DNA from: Bradyrhizobium sp. Arg816
GTDB taxonomy: Bacteria > Pseudomonadota > Alphaproteobacteria > Rhizobiales > Xanthobacteraceae
Direction: 5' to 3'
Assembly (NCBI RefSeq): GCF_029989365.1
Contig: NZ_JAPRAQ010000008.1
Location: 1-64,000, forward strand
Length of the DNA: 64,000 nucleotides
Every line of letters starts with the position of its first letter. The stretch's first letter is position 1. A model generated the notes under the pieces. That model had not been told where the DNA came from. It searched no databases and worked only from the letters and a program-made list of their open reading frames with translations. Both the position numbers and the translations under genes were made by a program. Shown here piece after piece: positions 49,535-58,174 of this stretch.

Positions 49535-51700
49535 TCAGGCCGCGAGGTCGTAGCGGTCGAGGTTCATCACCTTGGTCCAGGCCTTGGCGAAGTCCTGCAC
49601 GAACTGCTGCTTGGCGTCCGACGAGGCATAGACCTCGGCGAAGGCGCGGAGCTGCGAATGCGCACCGAAGATCAGATCGGCGCGCGTGCCGGTCCACTTC
49701 ACCGCGTTGGTCTTGCGGTCGCGGGCCTCGTAGGTGCCGTCAGCCGCCGGCGTCCACTGCGCGCTCATGTCGAGCAGGTTGATGAAGAAGTCGTTGCTCA
49801 GCGTTCCGACCTTCGAGGTCAAGACGCCGTGCTTCGAACCGCCCGCATTGGCGCCGAGCACACGCAGACCGCCGACGAGCGCGGTCAGCTCGGGACCGGA
49901 GAGCTTCAACAGCTGCGCGCGATCGACGAGGGCTTCTTCCTGGTGCAGGAACTGATGCCGCTTGCCGATATAGTTGCGGAAGCCATCGGCCCGCGGCTCG
50001 AGCGGCGCGAAGGACTCCGCGTCGGTCTGCTCCTGCGAGGCATCCATGCGACCCGGCGTGAAGCCAAGCTTCACGTCCACGCCGGCATCCTTCGCAGCCT
50101 TCTCGACCGCGGCAGAACCGCCGAGGACGATGAGGTCGGCGAGCGAGACCTTCTTCGCACCGGCCGATGCGTTGAAGTCCTTCTGGATCGCTTCGAGCTT
50201 GCCGAGGACCTTGGAGAGCTGAGCCGGCTGGTTCACCTCCCAATCCTTCTGCGGGGCAAGACGGATGCGCGCGCCGTTGGCACCACCGCGCTTGTCCGAG
50301 CCGCGGAACGTCGAGGCCGACGCCCAGGCGGTCGAGACCAGCTCGGAGACCGAGAGGCCCGAAGCCAGGATCTTGGTCTTGAGTGCGGCGATGTCCTGGT
50401 CGCCGACCAGCTCGTGGTCGACCTTCGGAATCGGATCCTGCCATATCAGCGTTTCCTTCGGCACCAGCGGGCCGAGATAGCGCTGGATCGGACCCATGTC
50501 GCGATGGGTGAGCTTGAACCAGGCGCGGGCAAAGGCGTCCGCGAACTGATCCGGGTTTTCCAGGAAGCGACGCGAGATCTTCTCGTAGGCCGGATCGAGG
50601 CGCAGCGAGAGGTCGGTCGTCAGCATCGTCGGCCGGTGCTTCTTCGACTTGTCGAAGGCATCGGGAATGATCGCGTCGGCACCCTTGGCCGTCCACTGAT
50701 TCGCGCCGCCCGGGCTCTTCGTCAGCTCCCATTCGTACTTGAACAGGTTCTCGAAGAAGTTGTTGCTCCACTTCGTCGGCGTCGTCGTCCAGGTCACCTC
50801 GAGACCGCTGGTGATGGAATCGCCCGCCAGGCCCGAAGCGTGCTTGCTCTTCCAGCCGAGGCCCTGATCCTCGAGCGCGCCCGCTTCCGGCTCCGGACCG
50901 ACCAGCGACGGATCGCCCGCGCCGTGGGTCTTGCCGAAGGTATGGCCGCCGGCGATCAGTGCGACGGTTTCCTCGTCGTTCATCGCCATGCGGGCGAACG
51001 TCTCGCGGATGTCCTTTGCCGCGGCGACCGGGTCAGGCTTGCCGTTCGGGCCTTCCGGATTGACGTAGATGAGGCCCATCTGCACCGCGCCCAGCGGTTC
51101 GGCGAGCTGGCGCTCGCCGCTGTAGCGCTCGTCGCCCAGCCACGTGCCTTCAGGACCCCAATAGAGCTCCTCCGGCTCCCACACGTCGGCGCGGCCGCCC
51201 GCGAAACCGAAGGTCTTGAAGCCCATCGATTCCAGCGCGACGTTGCCGGCGAGCACCATCAGGTCGGCCCAGGAGATCTTGCGGCCGTATTTCTGCTTGA
51301 TCGGCCAGAGCAGACGGCGTGCCTTGTCGAGGTTGGCGTTGTCGGGCCAGCTGTTGAGCGGCGCGAAACGCTGCTGACCGGCGCCGGCGCCACCGCGGCC
51401 GTCCGTGGTGCGATAGGTGCCCGCGCTGTGCCAGGCCATGCGGATCATGAGGCCGCCATAGTGGCCGAAATCGGCGGGCCACCATTCCTGCGAGTCCGTC
51501 ATCAGAGCCGTCAGGTCCTTGATGACGGCATTCAGGTCGAGCGACTTGAATTCCTTGGCATAGTCGAACTCCTTGCCCATCGGGTCGGACAGGGTGGAAT
51601 TCTTATGCAGCATCTCGATGCTGAGCTGGGTCGGCCACCAGTCGCGGTTCACGCGCGTGGGTTTTCCGCCCGAAAACGGGCACTTCGAAGTGTCATCCAT
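49535..51700 (-). CDS. katG: catalase-peroxidase KatG
   Basis: A 721-residue bifunctional heme catalase-peroxidase. Distal Arg87, Trp90 and His91 (MIRMAWHSAGTYR), proximal His253 (GGHTFGKTHGAG), and the Trp90-Tyr212-Met238 crosslink residues with the same spacing as in M. tuberculosis KatG. The C-terminal, heme-free domain is intact (ISELVSTAW-like segment LSVSELVSTAWASASTFRGSDKRGGANG). It is divergent from oxyR across 114 bp and presumably OxyR-controlled. No signal peptide, so cytoplasmic. Confidence 0.97.
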   Translation of the reverse strand: MDDTSKCPFSGGKPTRVNRDWWPTQLSIEMLHKNSTLSDPMGKEFDYAKEFKSLDLNAVIKDLTALMTDSQEWWPADFGHYGGLMIRMAWHSAGTYRTTDGRGGAGAGQQRFAPLNSWPDNANLDKARRLLWPIKQKYGRKISWADLMVLAGNVALESMGFKTFGFAGGRADVWEPEELYWGPEGTWLGDERYSGERQLAEPLGAVQMGLIYVNPEGPNGKPDPVAAAKDIRETFARMAMNDEETVALIAGGHTFGKTHGAGDPSLVGPEPEAGALEDQGLGWKSKHASGLAGDSITSGLEVTWTTTPTKWSNNFFENLFKYEWELTKSPGGANQWTAKGADAIIPDAFDKSKKHRPTMLTTDLSLRLDPAYEKISRRFLENPDQFADAFARAWFKLTHRDMGPIQRYLGPLVPKETLIWQDPIPKVDHELVGDQDIAALKTKILASGLSVSELVSTAWASASTFRGSDKRGGANGARIRLAPQKDWEVNQPAQLSKVLGKLEAIQKDFNASAGAKKVSLADLIVLGGSAAVEKAAKDAGVDVKLGFTPGRMDASQEQTDAESFAPLEPRADGFRNYIGKRHQFLHQEEALVDRAQLLKLSGPELTALVGGLRVLGANAGGSKHGVLTSKVGTLSNDFFINLLDMSAQWTPAADGTYEARDRKTNAVKWTGTRADLIFGAHSQLRAFAEVYASSDAKQQFVQDFAKAWTKVMNLDRYDLAA

Positions 51701-51743
51701 GAATACCTCCTCTGGTGGCGTCGAACTCGCGCCTTTGACCAGG

Positions 51744-51803
51744 TAGAATTACTCTAGGCTTCGCATTCGATCAGGGGAAGTTGACTTTAATGATCGCTGC
51801 GAT
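51744..51803. promoter_or_regulatory. katG/oxyR divergent control region, candidate OxyR sites
   Basis: Two short dyads lie in the 114-bp gap: TAGA-N5-TCTA at 51744-51756, a T-N11-A LysR-type half-site pair, and ATCG-CTG-CGAT at 51793-51803. Both are reasonable OxyR operators given the flanking genes, but neither matches a known consensus closely. Confidence 0.45.
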
Positions 51804-51814
51804 AGGATTTTCTG

Positions 51815-52741
51815 ATGGCCAACGTGACGATGCGCCAGCTCAGATATTTCGACGCGCTGGCGCGTCACGGCCATTTCGGCCGCGCCGCGGAGGCAAGCTC
51901 GATCTCCCAGCCGGCCCTGTCGATGCAGATCAAGGAACTGGAGGAGGCGCTCGGTGGCCTGCTGCTGGAGCGCAGCGCCCGTCAGGTGGCGCTGACCCGG
52001 TTCGGCGAGGAGCTCGCACCGCGCGTCCGCGACATCCTGCGCTCGGTCGATGAGCTCGGCGATTTCGCGCGCGCCTCGCAGGACCGCTTTGCGGGCCGGC
52101 TGCGGATCGGCATGATCCCGACGATCGCGCCCTATCTGCTGCCGAAGATCACCAAGAATCTGACGCGCATGCATCCGGAGCTCGACATCCGCGTGCGCGA
52201 GACGATGACGCCGCGGCTGATCCAGGAACTGGTGGAAGGCCGGCTCGACACTGCCATCGTTGCACTGCCGGTGTCCGAGCCTTCGCTCACCGAAGTCGCG
52301 CTGTTCGACGAAAAATTCCTGCTGGTGCGGCCGGGCTCCGACGAAGGCACGCCGGTGCCATCGCGCGAGATGATGCGCGAGATGCGGCTGCTGCTGCTCG
52401 AAGAGGGGCACTGCTTCCGCGATCAGGCGCTGTCGTTCTGCAACATGCAATCGGCGCCGCCGCGCGAGATGCTGGATGCGAATTCGCTCTCGACGCTGGT
52501 CCAGATGGTCAGCGCCGGCATCGGCGTCACCTTGATCCCGGAAATGGCCGTGCCGGTCGAGACGCGCTCCGCTTCCGTCTCGCTGTCGCGCTTCCGCGAC
52601 CCCGAGCCCTCGCGCACCATCGGCATGGTCTGGCGCAAGACCAGCCCGCTGGCGCGCCAGCTTCTGCAAATCTCCGAAGTGGTGTGCCTGTCGGCCGGCA
52701 AGGTGCGCGCACGACCATCCGTGCGCAGTCAGCGTGACTGA
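51815..52741 (+). CDS. oxyR: hydrogen peroxide-inducible genes activator OxyR
   Basis: A 308-residue LysR regulator. N-terminal helix-turn-helix: RQLRYFDALARHGHFGRAAEASSISQPALSMQIKELE. The redox pair is Cys200 and Cys209 (EEGHCFRDQALSFCN), spaced exactly as Cys199 and Cys208 of E. coli OxyR, so this is a genuine peroxide sensor and not just a CbbR-like relative. It sits divergent to katG, its likely main target. The next gene, a GNAT, overlaps or follows within 8 bp. Confidence 0.94.
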   Translation: MANVTMRQLRYFDALARHGHFGRAAEASSISQPALSMQIKELEEALGGLLLERSARQVALTRFGEELAPRVRDILRSVDELGDFARASQDRFAGRLRIGMIPTIAPYLLPKITKNLTRMHPELDIRVRETMTPRLIQELVEGRLDTAIVALPVSEPSLTEVALFDEKFLLVRPGSDEGTPVPSREMMREMRLLLLEEGHCFRDQALSFCNMQSAPPREMLDANSLSTLVQMVSAGIGVTLIPEMAVPVETRSASVSLSRFRDPEPSRTIGMVWRKTSPLARQLLQISEVVCLSAGKVRARPSVRSQRD

Positions 52742-52748
52742 AGCCTCG

Positions 52749-53213
52749 ATGTCGCATCCCGTCATCCGCCCCGCCCGCACTGAGGAATATGACGAGGTCG
52801 GCCGCGTCTGGATGGAAAGCTGGGTCTCGACCGGCCTCGCCGAGGCGAGTGAATTCCTGCTGGCAAATCTGCGCGCACGCATCAGGCGCGAGGTCGGGAA
52901 CGGCTGGAGCCTGTTCGTCGCCGACGACAACGGCACGATCGCTGCGATGCTGGCGCTGCATCTGCCAAAACTCTATCTCGACATGCTTTTCGTCGGGCCC
53001 GCCTACCAAGGGCAGTCGCTCGGACGACAATTGCTCGCCTTCACGCGCACGCACATGCCAGATGAAATGTACCTGCGCTGCGTCCGTGAAAACGAAAAAG
53101 CCTGGCGCTGGTACGAGCGCGAAGGTTTCGTGTTCGAGAAGGAAGAGATCGAGCCGTCGAATGGGTTTATGATGAAGTATTATCGGTGGAGGCGGCCGCG
53201 GCTCACCGGATAG
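52749..53213 (+). CDS. GNAT family N-acetyltransferase
   Basis: A 154-residue acetyltransferase: LYLDMLFVGPAYQGQSLGRQLLAFTRTHMP contains the acetyl-CoA RxxGxG-like loop (YQGQSLGRQL), and NEKAWRWYEREGFVFEKEE is the usual C-terminal segment. Substrate unknown. It may be co-transcribed with oxyR: the start is ATG 52749, 8 bp after the oxyR stop, or GTG 52734, overlapping it. Confidence 0.85.
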   Translation: MSHPVIRPARTEEYDEVGRVWMESWVSTGLAEASEFLLANLRARIRREVGNGWSLFVADDNGTIAAMLALHLPKLYLDMLFVGPAYQGQSLGRQLLAFTRTHMPDEMYLRCVRENEKAWRWYEREGFVFEKEEIEPSNGFMMKYYRWRRPRLTG

Positions 53214-53319
53214 ACGGCGACCTTCGGGTGCAGCTTGCGGTTGTCATGATCCCAACCTAGTGTGGCATGTCCGATGACCTCATGTCCCATGACCTCCTGC
53301 CGCTGATCCCCTGGAATCC

Positions 53320-54153
53320 ATGTTTCGATTTGCTGCCTCAGTGCTCGTCCTGCTGCCCTTTCTGGCTCCGGCAGCAGCGCAAACCCCTCCCGCAACCACC
53401 GCATCCCCCGCTCAGACCGCGACACCGGCAAAACCGGCGGCCAAGAAGGCAGCGAAGCCTAAGGCGCCAGCCAAGCCTGCGGAGCCGGCGACTGCCGGTC
53501 CTTGCGGCGTCGGCGTGATTGCGGGGACCGGGGACATCTTCGTCGTCCAGAAGATCGGTCTGACCGTGTTCGGCAACGACTATGCAGAAATCCCGGTATC
53601 CTGGGGCCTTGACGATCTCGTCTTTGCGCGGGCGCGGGCCGCCGCAGGCAACACGCCGGTGCGACGGATCACTTACGCCAAGGGCGCACTCGATTCCTAC
53701 TACCACCCCAAATCCGGCCTGTTCCGCAATCAGCGCGAGGAATTGTCGAACCTGATCCGGCAAGTCGCGGGCAATGCCGGTTGCGAGCGCTATCTCGTCG
53801 TCATGCGCAGCGAAGGACAGCTTGACGGGACCAATCAGTCGCTCAGCGGCGTCGGCATCTTCAGCCGGGGTGTCGGCCTCATCTCCTACGCGTATGTCTT
53901 CTCCTATATCGGCGTGACGTGGGTCGACGGCCGCACCTTCGAAATCATGAAGTGCCCCGCCGTGACGTTCGAAGGTGTCATGAAGCATATGGCAGACAAC
54001 TTCGTTTCGAACGAGCTTTTGCAGAAGGTGGACAAGTCCATGTTTCCGGAGACGGCCGCGGACTCCGCCAACAACACCACCCTGCGCGACACCACCCGCG
54101 ACTTTCTGACAAAGCGACTGGACAAGATCCTACCGCCGTATTTCGCGCAGTGA
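53320..54153 (+). CDS. exported hypothetical protein, Ala/Pro/Lys-rich N-terminal region
   Basis: A 277-residue protein with a clear signal peptide (residues 1-21, MFRFAASVLVLLPFLAPAAA then Q, cleaved after AAA or AAAQ). Residues 22-60 are a low-complexity Pro/Ala/Lys linker; residues ~60-277 are a globular domain with GPCGVGVIAGTGDIFVVQKIG, three more Cys residues and no transmembrane segment. I do not recognise the family. Probably a periplasmic or outer-surface protein. Confidence 0.75.
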   Translation: MFRFAASVLVLLPFLAPAAAQTPPATTASPAQTATPAKPAAKKAAKPKAPAKPAEPATAGPCGVGVIAGTGDIFVVQKIGLTVFGNDYAEIPVSWGLDDLVFARARAAAGNTPVRRITYAKGALDSYYHPKSGLFRNQREELSNLIRQVAGNAGCERYLVVMRSEGQLDGTNQSLSGVGIFSRGVGLISYAYVFSYIGVTWVDGRTFEIMKCPAVTFEGVMKHMADNFVSNELLQKVDKSMFPETAADSANNTTLRDTTRDFLTKRLDKILPPYFAQ

Positions 54154-54358
54154 AGCGAGGTGAACAGCTACGACGACCCGCATATCCCGCGCCGCTCTGA
54201 TTGAAGGCGTTCGGTCAACCCGCAGACGGATTTCGCATTGACCAAGATGTCGGTTAACGAAAGCGGCATCCTCCCAGACGTAGTGCGTTGCGAATTCGGA
54301 GCAGACACGCAATGAATAGGCTCTCCCCGCGCCTCCCACCGATGAAAGGTCCGCTGCC

Positions 54359-54955
54359 ATGATCAAGCTCCATTGGTCGCCACGCTCGCGCTCGTTCACG
54401 ACGCTCTGGCTGATGGAAGAGAGCGGCCTGCCCTATGAGCGCGTGCTGACCGACATCTCGACCGGTGCGCAGAAGGCGCCGGATTATTTGAAGGTTAATC
54501 CGATGGGCAAGGTGCCGGCGCTCAGCGACGGCGATGCCGCGCTCGGCGAAGCCGCTGCGATCTGCGCCTACATCGCCGACCGCTATCCCGAAGCGAAGCT
54601 CGCGCCCGCGGTGACCGATCCGCGTCGTGCGCGCTATTTGCAATGGCTGTTCTTTTCGCCAGGCTGCATCGAGCCTGCCATCATCCAGATCTTCACCAAG
54701 ATCGAGATCCCGACCTCGACCGCGGCCTGGGGCAGCGCCACGCAGGACTTCGACGTGCTGGAAGCTGCACTCGCGAAGGGGCCGTGGATCCTCGGCGAGG
54801 AATTTTCCGCCGCCGACGTCACGATCGGCTCCGGCCTGAACTTCGCGGTGCGGCTGTTCAAGATGGTGCCGTCGCGCCCAGCCTTCGATGCCTATCTCGC
54901 GCGCTGCATGGCGCGACCGGCGTTCCAGCGCGCGGAGCTGATCGCAGCGGGTTAG
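54359..54955 (+). CDS. glutathione S-transferase family protein
   Basis: A 198-residue GST. The thioredoxin-fold half has LHWSPRSRSFTTLWLMEESGLPYERVL (Ser instead of Tyr/Cys at the active site, in a SPRSRS motif) and NPMGKVPALSDGDAALGEAAAICAYIADRYPEAKLAP. The alpha-helical half ends PSRPAFDAYLARCMARPAFQRA. Likely a detoxifying GST of the bacterial theta/phi-like type. The upstream 205 bp have no convincing gene. Confidence 0.88.
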   Translation: MIKLHWSPRSRSFTTLWLMEESGLPYERVLTDISTGAQKAPDYLKVNPMGKVPALSDGDAALGEAAAICAYIADRYPEAKLAPAVTDPRRARYLQWLFFSPGCIEPAIIQIFTKIEIPTSTAAWGSATQDFDVLEAALAKGPWILGEEFSAADVTIGSGLNFAVRLFKMVPSRPAFDAYLARCMARPAFQRAELIAAG

Positions 54956-54971
54956 GGCAAGCTGAGAACTT

Positions 54972-55063
54972 GTAGGGTGGGCAAAGCGGAGCGTGCCCAC
55001 CATTCGTCTCGCAACTGTTGAGAGATGGTGGGCACGTCGCTTGCGCTCCTTTGCCGACCCTAC
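54972..55063. repeat. palindromic intergenic repeat, class E
   Basis: A 92-bp palindrome: TAGGGTGGGCAAAGCGGAGC on the left, GCTCCTTTGCCGACCCTA on the right. It lies between the convergent GST and fabI genes. Confidence 0.85.
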
Positions 55064-55067
55064 GTGT

Positions 55068-55865
55068 CTATTCCGTCTTCAAATCGTCCGGCCTTGGCAT
55101 CAGGACGATGTTGTAGCCGGAATCGACATAGTGGATTTCGCCGGTCACGCCGCCGGAGAGATCCGACAGCAGATACAGCGCCGAACCGCCGAGCTCGTCG
55201 AGCGTGACGCCGCGGCGGAGCGGCGAATGTTTTTGCATGAAGCCGAACATCGCGCGTGCCTCGCCGATGCCCGAGCCGGCGAGCGTACGGATGGGGCCTG
55301 CGGAGATCGCGTTGACGCGGATGCCGCGCGGTCCGAAATCGGAGGCGAGGTAGCGCACGGAGGCCTCCAGCGCCGCCTTGGCCACGCCCATCACGTTGTA
55401 GTTCGGCATCGCGCGCTCCGAGGCGCCGAAGGTCAGCGTGATCATGCTGCCGCCCTCCGTCATCAGCTCGGCGGCGCGTTTTGCGACCTCCGTGAACGAG
55501 AAACAGGAGATCACCATGGTGCGCGAAAAATTCTCGCGGCTGGTGTCGGCGTAGCGGCCCTTCAGCTCGTTCTTGTCGGCAAAGCCGATGGCGTGGATGA
55601 CGAAATCGAGCTTGCCCCATTTCTCGCGCAGCACGGCGAAGGTCGCATCAACGCTGGCGATGTCCTCGACGTCGCAAGGCAGCACCAATTCCACGCCGAG
55701 AGACTCCGCCAGCGGCTTGACGCGCTTGCCCAGCGCCTCGCCCTGGAAGGTGAAGGCAAGCTCGGCACCGTGGGCATGCAACGTCTTCGCCATGCCCCAG
55801 GCGATCGAATGATCATTGGCGATGCCCATGATCAGACCGCGCTTGCCCTTCATCAGTCCTTCCAT
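55068..55865 (-). CDS. fabI: enoyl-[acyl-carrier-protein] reductase FabI
   Basis: A 265-residue SDR enoyl-ACP reductase. Nucleotide-binding GKRGLIMGIANDHSIAWGMAKTLH, catalytic Tyr156 and Lys163 (PNYNVMGVAKAALE), with Phe146 where E. coli FabI has its second Tyr. The ATG 55865 gives MEGLMKGKRG, the conserved N-terminus; the longer frame to 55895 is less likely. Last gene of the fabA-fabB-fabI cluster, separated from fabB by a palindromic repeat. Confidence 0.93.
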   Translation of the reverse strand: MEGLMKGKRGLIMGIANDHSIAWGMAKTLHAHGAELAFTFQGEALGKRVKPLAESLGVELVLPCDVEDIASVDATFAVLREKWGKLDFVIHAIGFADKNELKGRYADTSRENFSRTMVISCFSFTEVAKRAAELMTEGGSMITLTFGASERAMPNYNVMGVAKAALEASVRYLASDFGPRGIRVNAISAGPIRTLAGSGIGEARAMFGFMQKHSPLRRGVTLDELGGSALYLLSDLSGGVTGEIHYVDSGYNIVLMPRPDDLKTE

Positions 55866-55890
55866 TGCAGCCGTCGCTCCTATTCTCGAC

Positions 55891-56027
55891 GTCATCGCCC
55901 GCCTTGTGCGCCTTGCGCACTGGGGCGGGCGATCCAGTATTCCGAAACAGTCATGATAATCGCAGGGCCGCGGCGTACTGGATACCCCGCCCCCGTGCGC
56001 AATTGCGCACTAGGCGGGGCATGACAG
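55891..56027. repeat. palindromic intergenic repeat, class C copy 3
   Basis: A 137-bp palindrome with end arms GTCATCGCCCGCC and GGCGGGGCATGAC and internal inserts TGTGCGCCTTGCGCA and TGCGCAATTGCGCA not seen in the other class C copies. It lies in the fabB-fabI gap on the same transcript. Confidence 0.88.
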
Positions 56028-56037
56028 CATGCTGGGC

Positions 56038-57261
56038 TCACACATCCAGCCGGCTGAACACCAGCGTGGCGTTGGTGCCGCCGAAGCCGAAGGAGTTCGA
56101 CAGCACGGTGCCGATCTTGACGTTGTCAATGCGCTTGCGCACGATCGGCATGTCGGCGAACACGGGATCGAGCTCCTGGATGTGAGCGCTCTCGCAGATG
56201 AAGCCGTTGTTCATCATGAGCAGCGAGTAGATCGCCTCCTGCACACCGGTCGCACCGAGCGAATGGCCGGTCAGCGCCTTGGTCGCCGAGATCGGCGGGC
56301 ACTTCTCGCCGGCACCGAACACGCGACGCAGCGCGTCGATCTCCGGCGGATCGCCGGCCGGCGTCGAGGTCGCGTGCGGATTGATGTAATCGACCCTGGT
56401 CTTCACCGTCGACATCGCCATGCGCATGCAGCGCTCGGCGCCTTCACCGGAGGGCGCCACCATGTCGTAGCCGTCCGACGTCGCGCCGTAGCCGACGATC
56501 TCGCCGTAAATGCGCGCGCCGCGCGCCTTGGCATGTTCGAGCTCTTCCAGCACCAGCACGCCGGCACCGCCGGCAATCACGAAGCCGTCGCGGTTGACGT
56601 CATAGGGACGCGAGGCGGTGGCGGGCGTATCGTTGTATTTCGAGGACATCGCGCCCATGGCGTCGAACAGCACCGAGAGCGACCAGTCCAGTTCCTCGCA
56701 GCCGCCGGCGAAGATGACGTCCTGCTTGCCGATCTGGATCGTCTCATAGGCGTTGCCGACGCAATGGTTCGACGTCGCGCAGGCCGAGGAGATCGAATAG
56801 TTCACGCCCTTGATCTTGAACCAGGTCGCAAGCGTCGCCGAGGCCGTGGACGACATCGCCTTCGGCACTGCAAACGGTCCGACGCGCTTCGGTCCCTTGG
56901 TGCGGGTGATGTCGGCGGATTCGACGATGGTGCGGGCGGACGGGCCGCCGGACCCCATGATGATGCCGGTGCGGATGTTGGAGACTTCGTCAGGCGACAG
57001 ACCGGAGTCCTGGATCGCCTGCTCCATCGCGATGTGATTCCAGCCGGCGCCCTGGCCGAGGAAGCGCATCGCACGCCGGTCGACGACCGTCGCAGGATCG
57101 ATCGTCGGCGCACCTTGCACCTGCGAACGAAAACCGAGTTCGGCATATTTCTCAGCCCGCGAAATGCCCGACTTCGCCTCGTGGAGGCTCGCAAGCACTT
57201 CCTGGGTGTTGTTTCCGATCGACGAGACGATACCCATCCCGGTGACCACAACCCGCCTCAT
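56038..57261 (-). CDS. fabB: beta-ketoacyl-[acyl-carrier-protein] synthase I
   Basis: A 407-residue KAS I elongating unsaturated fatty acids. Catalytic Cys161 (SSACATSNHCVGN), His296 (INPHATSTPAGD) and His333 (LTGHSLGATG) align with E. coli FabB C163/H298/H333. It follows fabA by 39 bp; the two form the classical unsaturated fatty acid pathway pair, with fabI downstream. Confidence 0.95.
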   Translation of the reverse strand: MRRVVVTGMGIVSSIGNNTQEVLASLHEAKSGISRAEKYAELGFRSQVQGAPTIDPATVVDRRAMRFLGQGAGWNHIAMEQAIQDSGLSPDEVSNIRTGIIMGSGGPSARTIVESADITRTKGPKRVGPFAVPKAMSSTASATLATWFKIKGVNYSISSACATSNHCVGNAYETIQIGKQDVIFAGGCEELDWSLSVLFDAMGAMSSKYNDTPATASRPYDVNRDGFVIAGGAGVLVLEELEHAKARGARIYGEIVGYGATSDGYDMVAPSGEGAERCMRMAMSTVKTRVDYINPHATSTPAGDPPEIDALRRVFGAGEKCPPISATKALTGHSLGATGVQEAIYSLLMMNNGFICESAHIQELDPVFADMPIVRKRIDNVKIGTVLSNSFGFGGTNATLVFSRLDV

Positions 57262-57300
57262 GACAGCCTCGCCTTAATCGTTGTCTTCGTGGTGATGCGC

Positions 57301-57822
57301 TCAGCTCAGGTTCGTGCCCTGCTTGAACAGGCCGACCTTCAGATCCTTCGCGCGATAAATAATCTGGTCATCGACCGAAAGCCACCCGTCGGCGATGCCG
57401 AGCACGAGCTTTGAACGCATCACGCGTTTGATATCGACGTTGTACACAACCTTGCGGGCCTCAGGCAGCACCTGGCCGCTGAACTTTAATTCGTTCAGGC
57501 CCAGCGCGCGGCCGCGACCTTCACCCCCGGTCCAGCCCAGAAAAAAGCCGACCATCTGCCACAGCGCATCGAGACCGAGGCAGCCGGGCATGACGGCATC
57601 GTTCTTGAAGTGGCAGCCGAAGAACCAGAGGTCGGGCTTCACGTCGAGCTCGGCCCGCACCACTCCCTTGCCGAACTCGCCGCCATTGTCGCTGATATCC
57701 GTGATGCGGTCGAACATGAGCATCGGCGGCAGCGGCAGCTGGGCATTGCCCGGGCCGAACATCTCGCCGCGGCCACATGCCAGCAGATCTTCGTATTCGT
57801 AACCGTTGCGCCTGTTCAGCAT
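57301..57822 (-). CDS. fabA: 3-hydroxydecanoyl-[ACP] dehydratase / isomerase
   Basis: A 173-residue hot-dog-fold enzyme that dehydrates and isomerises C10 acyl-ACP to start unsaturated fatty acids. His71 and Asp85 (FFGCHFKNDAVMPGCLGLDALW) match the E. coli FabA catalytic pair H70/D84. First gene of fabA-fabB-fabI. It is divergent from irr; 352 bp separate the two starts. Confidence 0.95.
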   Translation of the reverse strand: MLNRRNGYEYEDLLACGRGEMFGPGNAQLPLPPMLMFDRITDISDNGGEFGKGVVRAELDVKPDLWFFGCHFKNDAVMPGCLGLDALWQMVGFFLGWTGGEGRGRALGLNELKFSGQVLPEARKVVYNVDIKRVMRSKLVLGIADGWLSVDDQIIYRAKDLKVGLFKQGTNLS

Positions 57823-58174
57823 GCGGAAGCCTCTGTTCTAACCCCGATTGAGCGGCGTTTCTGGCGAAAATGGGCCCCGTTTCGTTCGGAAAGCCGCGCC
57901 AATTACCGTCGTCAGGCGCGACTGCCACAAGCCAGGATGGACTGCGGGCCGGGCCTCAATGCCCGGCTGCGCCATAATCGGCCAAGCGGAACCGCGGGCT
58001 CTCTAACACAGGCATTTCAGGTGGCAAAGCAATCTCATGAAGGTAAAGTGACGACGTGTTCGCCCGGTTCCACTTCTCATTAGAACCTCTCTAGTTGCGA
58101 GAAACTTGCATCTGCATCTATCTGTCCATATATTGCATGGAGATGCAGTGTCCACGCGTGCCCGAAATCTGGAA
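57823..58174. other. fabA-irr divergent promoter region
   Basis: A 352-bp region between two divergent starts with no gene. It contains the irr promoter and Fur-site-like hexamers (58106-58134) and, nearer fabA, a small hairpin CCGGGC/GCCCGG around 57954-57968. The fabA promoter was not pinned down. Confidence 0.7.
58106..58134 (+). promoter_or_regulatory. irr promoter with overlapping Fur-type hexamer repeats
   Basis: A sigma70-like pair TTGCAT (58106-58111) and TATATT (58129-58134) with a 17-bp spacer. Tandem TGCATC hexamers at 58107-58112 and 58113-58118, followed by TATCTG, overlap the -35. Direct TGCATC-type repeats are the published Bradyrhizobium Fur site in the irr promoter. Binding would block RNA polymerase. 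Confidence 0.8.

Noticed and set aside
49658..51757. 699-codon frame opposite katG.
   Set aside because: katG on the other strand has every catalytic residue; this is its shadow.
54130..54399. 89-codon minus-strand frame over the gap before the GST gene.
   Set aside because: No RBS, overlaps both flanking genes and shows no domain; the gap is left unassigned.
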